Below are positions 1 to 6,699 of a stretch of DNA of 27,968 nucleotides, in pieces. Position numbers and translations under genes: made by a program. The stretch is from Clostridia bacterium (GTDB lineage: Bacteria; Bacillota; Clostridia; Oscillospirales; Acutalibacteraceae): assembly GCA_900770255.1 (NCBI GenBank), contig CAAGJN010000033.1, positions 1 to 27,968 of the forward strand, in the 5' to 3' direction. Numbering within the stretch: the stretch's first letter is position 1; every line of letters starts with the position of its first letter. A model generated the notes under the pieces. The model searched no databases. It had not been told where the DNA came from and worked only from the letters and a program-made list of their open reading frames with translations.

Positions 1-17
1 AGCAGCAATCTCTTCAT
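1..17 (-). CDS. Start of next operon gene (partial, runs off left edge)
   Basis: The stop codon of the transketolase C-subunit (TAA) shares one base with an ATG in the form TAATG. A ribosome binding site, GAGGTGA, lies five bases upstream of that ATG. The same TAATG coupling joins two earlier gene pairs of this operon, so I infer that translation restarts here. Only the first residues are visible, M-K-R-L-L-L, the last being Leu whatever its third base. This is too little for an identification. An FGGY sugar kinase would fit the N-terminus and the neighbours, but that is a guess. Confidence 0.5.
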
Positions 18-934
18 TATTTCACCTCAGAAAGAATCTGATTTGCTATACCTTCGGCATCGAGGCCGAACTGCGCGCGCAGGTATTTCTGATTGCCCAC
101 TATTGCAGAATATATGTCGTGCAGACCGACTCGAATCAGCCGCGCATGGTTTGAAAGCTCTGCAATCACCTCCGCCACCGAACTGCCGAATCCGCCGACG
201 ATATTGTGCTCCTCGACAGTTACGATCATATCAAAATCCTCCGCGCAGCGCTCAATCACTTCACGGTCGATAGGCTTCACCGTCGGGAAAGTGTATACGG
301 CGGGATGAATGTCATGCCCGGCAAGTATCTCCTCAGCACCGCTGATCTCTTCAAATATTGCGCCGGTTGAGAATATCGCTATGCGTTCGCCGTCATGGAT
401 CTTAATTGCCTTTCCGATCTTAAAGTTATCGATATGATCGTGTATACGCTTTTCGCCGCCGCGGCCGAGCCGCAGATAGCATGTCCCGGGATAAGCTGCG
501 ATGGCCTTCGTCGCCTCCTCAGCCTCCACAAGATCGCCGGGGCAGAGCACAGCAACGCCCGGCAATGCACGCATAATTGCAATATCCTCAGTCGCCTGAT
601 GGCTCATGCCGAGCGAGCCGTAGACAAACCCACCGCCGACGCAGACGATCTTAACATTTGCCTCGTGATATGCACAGTCGTTTCGGATCTGCTCAAGGCA
701 GCGCAGCGTAGGAAAATTGCCGATCGAATAAGTAAAGACAGTCTTGCCCTCCAGCGCCATACCGGCAGCGGCAGACGTCATATTCTGCTCTGCGATTCCG
801 GCGTTGACGAACTGATCGGGAAGCTGCTCCCAATAGGGCTTGAGCACACCGAAGCCGAGATCTCCGGTGATAAGTTCAATATTATGGTCTTTTTTTGCAA
901 GCTCAATGAGCGTGCGGACGAAAGTATCTCTCAT
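17..934 (-). CDS. Transketolase, C-terminal subunit
   Basis: This is the pyrimidine-binding and C-terminal half of a split transketolase, about 305 residues, which is normal for the two-gene form. The subunit begins MRDTFVRTLIEL. A longer frame exists upstream, but this ATG has a GGGAGG ribosome binding site and lies two bases after the stop of the N-subunit, so I chose it. The GIAEQN motif (Glu about residue 49) carries the conserved glutamate that activates the thiamine diphosphate aminopyrimidine. The GSLGMSHQATEDIAIMRALP stretch is typical of the subunit. With the N-subunit it should move two-carbon ketol units between sugar phosphates in the cytoplasm. The operon starts with a surface-glycan sugar transferase, so a role in making an unusual activated sugar is as plausible as one in the pentose phosphate pathway. 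Confidence 0.9.
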   Translation of the reverse strand: MRDTFVRTLIELAKKDHNIELITGDLGFGVLKPYWEQLPDQFVNAGIAEQNMTSAAAGMALEGKTVFTYSIGNFPTLRCLEQIRNDCAYHEANVKIVCVGGGFVYGSLGMSHQATEDIAIMRALPGVAVLCPGDLVEAEEATKAIAAYPGTCYLRLGRGGEKRIHDHIDNFKIGKAIKIHDGERIAIFSTGAIFEEISGAEEILAGHDIHPAVYTFPTVKPIDREVIERCAEDFDMIVTVEEHNIVGGFGSSVAEVIAELSNHARLIRVGLHDIYSAIVGNQKYLRAQFGLDAEGIANQILSEVK

Positions 935-936
935 GA

Positions 937-1881
937 TTATACCTCCCGTGCAATATAGGTGGGATGCCACCCTGCGGAGGTGGTATGATCGTTTCCGACA
1001 TCGTCGCTCTCTTCGGGCTTTGCCGGATCTGATATACCGTCCGGCGTATAGGGATCGGTGACGCCCTCCGGGATAACCGCGTGCAGCTCAGCCACGGCGC
1101 TGTCATATTCCCAGCCGTCGTGAGGGAAACGATAATGCCAGAGGATGTCGCTCTCCATGAACGAAACGCCCTTTCCCTTGACGGTATTTGCGATAATAAC
1201 AGTAGGCTTGTGCCCGGGGTTGTGCGTATCTCTCAGCGCGGCGCGCAGAGCGTCATGATCGTGCCCGTCAAGCTCGATAACGTTCCAACCGAAGGCACGC
1301 CATTTTGCACCGAAATCTTCAAGTTCAAGCGTCTTTTCGCAGAAGTCAAGGCTCTGCATATGATTATGATCTACGATAGCGACAAGGTTTTCAAGCCGGT
1401 ACTGATTAGCAAACAGGGCCGCTTCCCAAACTGAGCCCTCGTCGCACTCGCCGTCACCGAGCACAGCAAAAACTCTGTGGCGTTTTCCGTCCTGCTTCGC
1501 TGACAGCGCCATACCGGCCGCTGCGGAAAGGCCGTGACCCAACGAGCCCGTAGAGAAATCCACGCCGGGCAGATGATGCGATACGTGCCCTGACAGGCGG
1601 CTTCCGTTGGCATAATGAGTTTTAAGCTCTGCGGTATCGAAAAAACCGTTTTCGGCAAGCGCCGCATAGATAGCCGCGCCCGCATGCCCCTTGCTCATAA
1701 TAAAGCGGTCGCGTCCGTCCCACTCCGGATTTTTCGGATCATAGTGCATAATATCCGCATACAGCACGGCAATAATGTCCGCTGCGGACAAAACCGCACC
1801 GATATGGCTTCCGCCCGACAGATGCGTCATTTCTATTCCGTGCCTGCGGATGAGCCAGGCAAGCTGAGTACTGTTCCGCAT
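937..1881 (-). CDS. Transketolase, N-terminal subunit
   Basis: This is the thiamine-diphosphate-binding half of a split transketolase, 314 residues. The TPP motif is clear: it starts with GDGECDEG at about residues 142-149 and ends with the DHN at about 171-173. The family-typical LPGVDFSTGSLGHGLS segment precedes it. The ATG overlaps the stop of the aldo/keto reductase gene as TAATG, and the C-subunit gene follows after two bases, so the pair should be made in equal amounts. Stand-alone N-subunits are usually nearer 270-285 residues. Here the protein carries a tail of some 30 residues after the normal end (ISDPAKPEESDDVGND onward) that I do not recognise. The enzyme class is secure. The physiological donor and acceptor are not shown by the sequence. 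Confidence 0.92.
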   Translation of the reverse strand: MRNSTQLAWLIRRHGIEMTHLSGGSHIGAVLSAADIIAVLYADIMHYDPKNPEWDGRDRFIMSKGHAGAAIYAALAENGFFDTAELKTHYANGSRLSGHVSHHLPGVDFSTGSLGHGLSAAAGMALSAKQDGKRHRVFAVLGDGECDEGSVWEAALFANQYRLENLVAIVDHNHMQSLDFCEKTLELEDFGAKWRAFGWNVIELDGHDHDALRAALRDTHNPGHKPTVIIANTVKGKGVSFMESDILWHYRFPHDGWEYDSAVAELHAVIPEGVTDPYTPDGISDPAKPEESDDVGNDHTTSAGWHPTYIAREV

Positions 1882-2816
1882 TATTTCGCCACCTCGTTTA
1901 ACTCGTTCATTTCTTCTTCGCTCAGATGCCAGCCCATGGCCTCAAGGTTTGAGTCGAGCTGCGCCGGGCGCTTGACGCCGGCAATCACGACTGACTCGGG
2001 CAGCGTGTCCAATATCCAGCGTATGGCGCAGGCCGCAACCGTTTTGCCGTGATGCTCCGCCGCTTTGCGCAGCACATCAACAATTCTGAGGTTTTGCCGG
2101 AGCTTTTCGCCGTGGAAATTGACATATATATCCCTGCTGCGGCGGTCATCTTTGCCGAAGGCCGCGTTTTTGTCGTACTTTCCGGTCAATATGCCCTGTC
2201 CGAGACTGCCCCAGGTCATTGGGGTTACGTTCAGCTTGCTCTGAAGCTCGCGCAGGTCGCCTTCGTTCTTTCTGCATGCAAGCGAAAACTCGTCCTGGCA
2301 GCAGACAAACTTTCCGGCATAGGGCAGCATCTCATTGATACCGCCGCCATGGATGTTGGACAGGCCGTAATATCTGATCTTTCCCGCTGCCTTGAGCTCA
2401 TCGAGCTTCCCGACAACGTCTGAGATCGGCGTTTTTTCGTCACGGTAATGGATGAGATAAATATCAATATAATCCGTGTTCAGCCGTTTGAGACTCTCCT
2501 CAAGCGCCGTCTGAATATACTCCGGAGAATTGTCATATACGGTCTTTCCCCCGCTCACGCGCACACCGAACTTTGATTCGATAACCACATCACGGCGGTG
2601 CGCCCCGAGTCCCTTTGCAAGGGTCCTCTCCGACTGTCCCAGACCGTAGGTGTCGGCCGTGTCGAAGAAAATTACGCCCTTATCGAGCGCATCGTGAACA
2701 GCGTCAAGCAGCTCTGTTTCCTGCACGTTTCCCCAGCCGTAGCCGCCCATGGGACAGCCGCCCATGCAAAAGCGGGAAACACGTAGGTCTGTATTTCTAA
2801 GCTCTATGTACTCCAT
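1881..2816 (-). CDS. Aldo/keto reductase
   Basis: An NAD(P)H-dependent reductase of the aldo/keto reductase superfamily, 311 residues, with the (beta/alpha)8 fold expected from the motif order. The catalytic tetrad is visible: Asp52 and Tyr57 in FFDTADTYG, Lys82 in ESKFG and His123 in YLIHYRDE. The start ATG overlaps the sugar transferase stop, and the stop overlaps the transketolase N-subunit ATG (TAATG at both ends), so it is translationally coupled on both sides. It has no signal peptide and should be cytoplasmic. It resembles the general YghZ/Tas-like group acting on aldehydes or keto sugars. In this operon it probably reduces a sugar carbonyl, but the substrate cannot be read from the sequence. 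Confidence 0.9.
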   Translation of the reverse strand: MEYIELRNTDLRVSRFCMGGCPMGGYGWGNVQETELLDAVHDALDKGVIFFDTADTYGLGQSERTLAKGLGAHRRDVVIESKFGVRVSGGKTVYDNSPEYIQTALEESLKRLNTDYIDIYLIHYRDEKTPISDVVGKLDELKAAGKIRYYGLSNIHGGGINEMLPYAGKFVCCQDEFSLACRKNEGDLRELQSKLNVTPMTWGSLGQGILTGKYDKNAAFGKDDRRSRDIYVNFHGEKLRQNLRIVDVLRKAAEHHGKTVAACAIRWILDTLPESVVIAGVKRPAQLDSNLEAMGWHLSEEEMNELNEVAK

Positions 2817-3520
2817 TATTTTTCCTCCTCCTTCTGGCCGCGCACGACGCGGAGGATTTTATCGAAAAGGCTCTTTACGGTTTTGAGCAATATCAGAAAA
2901 TCCGTGCGGAAAGAGACTTCGTTTGCATATTTTATTCTCAGCTGATTTTTTCTCTTGAGAACAAATTTTTCATAGTGTTCGTCGGCATTTTCGGCGCCTA
3001 CTATCTCGTCAAGACTGATAAATTCGATCGAGCTGAAATCAGTAATTCCCGGGCGCACCTCTAAGATCAGCTTCTCATCGCCCTCATAGGCGTCGGTATA
3101 TCTGAGAAGCTCCGGACGGGGGCCGACAAAGCTCATCGTTCCTATCAAGACATTATATATCTGCGGGAGCTCATCGAGCTTTATCTTTCGCAGTATCCGT
3201 CCGGCGCGAGTTATGCGCGGGTCGTTGAGCGCGGTAGTACCGCCGAATTTATCGGCGTCCTTACGCATGGTGCGCAGCTTGAATATATGAAACGGCTTGC
3301 CATGGTAGCCGCCGCGCAGAGGAGTGTAGAAAGCCGGGAAGCCGTCCTCCGCAGCAATAACAAGGCTGATGATCAAGACGAATGGCGTTATGATCACCGA
3401 TGCAACCAGCGCAATTAAAAAGTCCAGACAGCGCTTTATTATTCTGTTATAAAGGCCTTTATAGCCAGCCTTTGCGGGCTCTCGGACGAGCAATACGTTG
3501 CTCTCTGTCTCTGTTTTCAC
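2816..3520 (-). CDS. Bacterial sugar transferase (polyprenyl-phosphate sugar-1-P transferase)
   Basis: This belongs to the bacterial sugar transferase family (WcaJ/PglC/EpsL-like). These enzymes move a sugar-1-phosphate from a nucleotide sugar to undecaprenyl phosphate, the first membrane step of a surface polysaccharide. A short N-terminal arm of about 25 residues is followed by the RxxKRxLDFL start of the domain and one hydrophobic hairpin (about residues 32-55). The KPFHIFKLRTMR motif and the KLDELPQIYNVLIGTMSFVG block follow, ending in the PRPE signature. At 234 residues it is the small catalytic-core form without the extra N-terminal membrane domain. The start is GTG, with a weak GGGGAT ribosome binding site seven bases upstream. 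It is the first gene of the operon. The sugar is unknown. Confidence 0.9.
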   Translation of the reverse strand: MKTETESNVLLVREPAKAGYKGLYNRIIKRCLDFLIALVASVIITPFVLIISLVIAAEDGFPAFYTPLRGGYHGKPFHIFKLRTMRKDADKFGGTTALNDPRITRAGRILRKIKLDELPQIYNVLIGTMSFVGPRPELLRYTDAYEGDEKLILEVRPGITDFSSIEFISLDEIVGAENADEHYEKFVLKRKNQLRIKYANEVSFRTDFLILLKTVKSLFDKILRVVRGQKEEEK

Positions 3521-3609
3521 TGTAAATCCCCATCTTCTTATATTTCATCTATACGGCCGGCGCCAACGCACTAAAATCCCCCGTTAGACACCAGAATAAA
3601 CTACATAAT

Positions 3610-3653
3610 AAAAGCCTTTTAATGCCGGAAGTCGCACAAACTCCCGCCAAGGC
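3610..3653 (-). promoter_or_regulatory. Attenuator-like hairpin in the sugar transferase leader
   Basis: On the minus strand GCCTT-GGCGGGAGT is followed by a seven-base loop, then ACTTCCGGC, a five-base bulge and AAGGC. The nine-base inner stem has one mismatch and one G-U pair, and the five-base outer stem is perfect. The tract TTTTATT follows directly. It lies about 17 bases after the predicted start of transcription and some 90 bases before the GTG. A premature terminator (attenuator) or a small RNA terminator would look like this. No sensor domain is recognised, and the long bulge makes the reading uncertain. Confidence 0.35.
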
Positions 3654-3676
3654 AACATACGGCTATTTTCTTTTTC

Positions 3677-3705
3677 ATTATAACACCTTCAGAACCCAAG
3701 CGCAA
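3677..3705 (-). promoter_or_regulatory. Promoter of sugar transferase-AKR-transketolase operon
   Basis: Minus-strand TTGCGC, a 17-base spacer and a perfect TATAAT preceded by TGT, which makes an extended -10 (TGNTATAAT). The predicted start near 3670 gives a leader of about 150 bases before the GTG of the sugar transferase. The weak -35 is typical of extended -10 promoters. Confidence 0.6.
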
Positions 3706-3861
3706 TAGTTTTCAAAAGAAAAACATTCACATATATTTTTATTTTTTATCAATATCTGCTGTTGCTTGGCAAATCAGGGGCTTTTGTGGCAAGTGCGCCA
3801 AAAAACAGACAATTGCGCCGCACAGCTCCGTCACAGGCACCCGGGACCTGATACACAAAGC

Positions 3862-3901
3862 AAAAAGCAGCGAAAAAATTCCAAAACCTTTTCGTTGCTT
3901 T
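3862..3901 (-). terminator. Rho-independent terminator of lrp-ygjV unit
   Basis: Directly after the TAG stop of the YgjV gene, minus-strand AAAGCAACGAAAA pairs with TTTTCGCTGCTTT, 12 of 13 positions across a short loop. The U-rich stretch TTTTTGCTTT follows. It separates the YgjV gene from the sugar transferase promoter downstream. Confidence 0.65.
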
Positions 3902-4480
3902 CTATTTGATGTCGGGTTCTTCTGCCTGCCCGGCATTTTTCTTATGACGCTCAAAAAACGAGACGAAAGTGACCGCAATCAATACAATATTCGTTATTAT
4001 CGCCGAATATGAGCGCACAAATATTGCATATCCAAGCCAGACGGCATCGCTCGCAATGCCCGCTCCCCGGATAACATTTTTATTGGACTGAAAGAACGGA
4101 GCCATACCGATGATCGATGCGGCGACAGACAGCAGACTCACGGGCGACTCATATGTAACGACCGCAATCACGGCATAACCGAGCAGTATCGGAACGGCAA
4201 TATACACCTTTTTCCAGCCGTATCTGTCGCGCAGGCAGAAAAGGATAAGCGTCGCTATCTGCACCAGGTTGCACAGGGCGCCGGAACGTGCGCCGATAAG
4301 CGCATAATGCGTGCAGAAAATAACAAAAGCAGCTATCTGCCAGAACATTATACGCTTCTTGTCCTTTTGATAAAAGCTGAGCCCCAGCGTTATAAGCGCG
4401 CCGAAGCCGATGAGCTGGTATATGATAGATGCTTTCAATGGATTCCCTCCGATAACCGATTTAAAGTATGTGCTGATCAC
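3902..4480 (-). CDS. ygjV: YgjV-family inner membrane protein
   Basis: A small membrane protein of 192 residues with about five to six hydrophobic segments, a Lys/Arg-rich break (FYQKDKKR) after the first, and a polar C-terminal tail. The order of segments and the patterns YQKDKKRIMFWQ, CLRDRYGWKK and FFQSNKNVIR match the YgjV family of inner membrane proteins (Pfam Imp-YgjV), whose function is unknown. Translation starts at a GTG that overlaps the stop of the Lrp-type regulator gene by four bases (GTGA), so the two are coupled. A terminator follows the stop at once, giving a compact two-gene unit. By analogy with other Lrp-linked transporters, an amino-acid-related membrane function is possible, but that is inference only. 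Confidence 0.75.
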   Translation of the reverse strand: MISTYFKSVIGGNPLKASIIYQLIGFGALITLGLSFYQKDKKRIMFWQIAAFVIFCTHYALIGARSGALCNLVQIATLILFCLRDRYGWKKVYIAVPILLGYAVIAVVTYESPVSLLSVAASIIGMAPFFQSNKNVIRGAGIASDAVWLGYAIFVRSYSAIITNIVLIAVTFVSFFERHKKNAGQAEEPDIK

Positions 4481-4923
4481 TCGAGGTTGACTGAATAATC
4501 CTCTTTAACGGTCGAGAGAACGACAAGCGTTTTTGTCAGGGAGACGCCGCCGGCGCTCTTTATCTCGTTTAACAGCGCCTCGAGGCCGCCGGTAGACTCG
4601 GTATTGACCTTGAGCAGAAAATCAAAATCGCCGGTGATGTAATGGCACTCGGTTATCTGCTTGTGGGTCTTAACGAACTCATTGAAGTTATTGTTATACT
4701 TAGGGTGCTCCATGCTCACGGAGATAAACGCGGTAATGTCCATGCCGAGCTTTTTGCTGTCAAGCACGACCGTGTACTGTTTGATAATTCCGTTGGCCTC
4801 GAGCTTTTTTATCCTCTCGATAACCGCGGAAACCGACATATTGACACGTGAACCGATAACAGACGCATTTTCCCTGGCGTTTTTCTTCAGACATTCAATG
4901 ATCTTAACATCTATTTTATCCAA
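4477..4923 (-). CDS. Lrp/AsnC-family transcriptional regulator
   Basis: A DNA-binding regulator with an N-terminal winged helix-turn-helix (LDKIDVKIIECLKKNA, then SAVIERIKKLEANGIIKQY) and a C-terminal RAM ligand-binding domain (CHYITGDFDFLLKVN). Lrp/AsnC proteins form dimers or octamers and commonly sense amino acids. I place the start at the TTG that opens LDKIDVKII, where family members usually start; the purine-rich AGGGGTGG stands six bases upstream. The frame is open back to an ATG at 4989, but that ATG overlaps the predicted promoter and has no ribosome binding site. It is co-translated with the YgjV membrane protein. Self-regulation through the AT-rich upstream stretch would be usual for the family. 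Confidence 0.88.
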   Translation of the reverse strand: MDKIDVKIIECLKKNARENASVIGSRVNMSVSAVIERIKKLEANGIIKQYTVVLDSKKLGMDITAFISVSMEHPKYNNNFNEFVKTHKQITECHYITGDFDFLLKVNTESTGGLEALLNEIKSAGGVSLTKTLVVLSTVKEDYSVNLE

Positions 4924-4969
4924 CCTGATCCACCCCTGTGGCACGCTCCGCATCGCGTGATTTTTAATT

Positions 4970-4999
4970 ATTTTATCATGTTTTGCCATAAAAAGTAAA
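4970..4999 (-). promoter_or_regulatory. Candidate promoter of lrp-ygjV
   Basis: Minus-strand TTTACT, an 18-base spacer and TAAAAT. The -10 matches consensus at five of six positions and the -35 at four of six. Transcription would start near 4963, downstream of the ATG at 4989, which supports the later TTG start for the regulator. The whole region is AT-rich, so other promoters are possible. Confidence 0.4.
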
Positions 5000-5175
5000 G
5001 TTTTTTATAGAATTTCTGAATTTTTTATCTTTTTACTCTAAATTAACAATTTAAATTAAAATTATTATTTAAAAATGTCAGTTGTGTACAAAAGTATTTT
5101 TATAATATGCGTCAATATGTGAAGAACTGTTGCGATAGCCGCTCTACCTCGGCCTGCAGGATATTTTCTTTTTTG
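5000..5175. promoter_or_regulatory. AT-rich spacer upstream of the Lrp-type gene
   Basis: A gene-free, strongly AT-rich stretch from 5000 to about 5110 with short palindromes such as AATTTAAATT and runs of A and T, followed by unremarkable sequence. Lrp-family proteins bind loosely conserved AT-rich 15-base sites and often repress their own gene, so operator sites are likely here. I cannot define individual sites. There is no convincing open reading frame. Confidence 0.3.
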
Positions 5176-5197
5176 CTTTTACTTTTAAAAGTAAAAG
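5176..5197. repeat. 22-base perfect palindrome
   Basis: CTTTTACTTTT is followed without a loop by its exact reverse complement. It overlaps the U tract of the adjacent MATE-operon terminator. The U tract of that terminator may simply have become symmetric, or the palindrome may be an operator for a dimeric regulator. Confidence 0.6.
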
Positions 5198-5227
5198 TCA
5201 AGAACCTTCCCCTGCGGGAAGGTTCTT
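5193..5227 (-). terminator. Rho-independent terminator of ROK-SIS-GH2-MATE operon
   Basis: A perfect 12-base stem (AAGAACCTTCCC against GGGAAGGTTCTT) with a four-base loop sits 41 bases after the MATE stop. On the minus strand GAC then TTTTACTTTT follows. This is a strong terminator and marks the end of the sugar operon. Confidence 0.8.
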
Positions 5228-5268
5228 ACATAACCAATATTACTGCCGATCGTTTTTGTCTCCTGTTT

Positions 5269-6675
5269 CTACTCCGCTGCGGTCTCCGGATCTTCGCCGA
5301 TAACGGGTCGGGGGTTGCCGTCAACAGTAAGCTGTTTTATCCACTTCCGACTTTTGAACCGCCGCAGACACAGTATGGCCTTGGGCGTATCCTCCGCAAG
5401 ATACATCGCGATTATCAGCACATAAAACGGCACGTCGGTCAAAAAACCGAGCGCCGCGACTATTGGAATACTGACAAGATACAGCGATCCGAGATCATAG
5501 TACATGCCGGTCTTCGTATCGCCGCCGGCACGAAAAATTCCGACGACGCTCACATACGGGATGTTGCGAACGCCCATCCACAGCGAATAAATCAAAAGCA
5601 ATGTAGCCGTCATCTGGCGCGCGCCGTCAGTCTCTATAGGCAGAGCTCTGAGCAGCGGCCAGCGCACCGCGATAAGTCCGAGGCCGGTTATTGCCCCGAG
5701 CAGAGGCACCAGCTTCAAAAAGCGCTTGCCCATTGAATAGGCCTCATCTGCCCTGCCGGCTCCGACCGATTTGCCGACCATTATCGAGCATGCGTGGCAG
5801 ATGCCGACAAAAAAGACGAATGCCACCTGCTCGACCGAGTTGAATATCGTATACGCCGCATAGTTTTCGCTGCCTTGGCGCGCATAGACCATTGCATATA
5901 TATTCGTGCCGACACCCCAGAGCAGCTCGTTGAGCATTATAGGAATGCACACGCGCAGAAACTTTTTGAAAAACTCACGGTCGATATCAAAAAATTCGGT
6001 TACCTTTGCGCGGATAATATTCTTCTTTGCAGTGCCGATAACAAACAGCAAAACCATCTGCACTGCCATGGCGATAACAGTCGCCGTTGCCGCGCCGCGG
6101 AGTCCGAGCGCCGGAAATCCGAGCCTGCCGTTGATGAGGATATAGTTGAGCGCCGTGTTCATCGCAACAGAGACGACCGAACAGATAAGCGGCGTGTGGA
6201 CATCCTCGGTAGAGCGCATAACAGTGCTCGTCACGAGCGAGACCGAGACAAAGATACCATACGGCGCAACAACTCTCAGGTACTGCACCCCGGCAGCGAT
6301 AACCTCGGCCTCGGGAGTAAAAACTCGCATCATCTGGGCCGGGATGGTCAGTGCTAAAACCGTGTAGACAGCTCCAACGAGCAAAGACAGCAGAAAACCG
6401 ATGCCGTAGCTGCGGCGGATGCTTTTTATGTCATTTATCCCCCAGTACTGCGCTGTAAGCGTAGCGGTTCCGGAGCTGATACCGAAGAGCGCGAGGTTCA
6501 AGAGAAAGCTCCAGCGCCCTGCGACGCCTATCGCTGCTATACTGACGTTGCCGAGCCCGACCGTCATCGCCGTATCGACCAACTGCGCGCACGATGTGAG
6601 CAGCTGCTGAAGGGCGATAGGTATCGCCAGGGAAAACATTTTTTTATAAAACCCCGAACGGGTCGAGTTTGACAT
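5269..6675 (-). CDS. MATE-family multidrug/solute exporter
   Basis: A 468-residue integral membrane protein with about 12 hydrophobic segments arranged as two similar halves, as in MATE transporters. These export drugs or metabolites in exchange for Na+ or H+. The N-terminal block FSLAIPIALQQLLTSCAQLVDTAMTVGLG is the standard family start. GGAG lies rather far (about 14 bases) upstream of the ATG. It is the last gene of a four-gene operon, 24 bases after the GH2 glycosidase gene, and a strong terminator follows. Why an exporter is paired with sugar-catabolic enzymes is unclear. It could remove a toxic aglycone released by the glycosidase, for example from a plant glycoside or a glucuronide, but this is inference. 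Confidence 0.9.
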   Translation of the reverse strand: MSNSTRSGFYKKMFSLAIPIALQQLLTSCAQLVDTAMTVGLGNVSIAAIGVAGRWSFLLNLALFGISSGTATLTAQYWGINDIKSIRRSYGIGFLLSLLVGAVYTVLALTIPAQMMRVFTPEAEVIAAGVQYLRVVAPYGIFVSVSLVTSTVMRSTEDVHTPLICSVVSVAMNTALNYILINGRLGFPALGLRGAATATVIAMAVQMVLLFVIGTAKKNIIRAKVTEFFDIDREFFKKFLRVCIPIMLNELLWGVGTNIYAMVYARQGSENYAAYTIFNSVEQVAFVFFVGICHACSIMVGKSVGAGRADEAYSMGKRFLKLVPLLGAITGLGLIAVRWPLLRALPIETDGARQMTATLLLIYSLWMGVRNIPYVSVVGIFRAGGDTKTGMYYDLGSLYLVSIPIVAALGFLTDVPFYVLIIAMYLAEDTPKAILCLRRFKSRKWIKQLTVDGNPRPVIGEDPETAAE

Positions 6676-6699
6676 ATATTAAATATTATCTCCTATAGC

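Noticed and set aside
3739..3978. 79-codon minus-strand frame overlapping the end of the YgjV gene
   Set aside because: It crosses the terminator hairpin at 3862-3901, lacks a ribosome binding site and shows no protein-like pattern.
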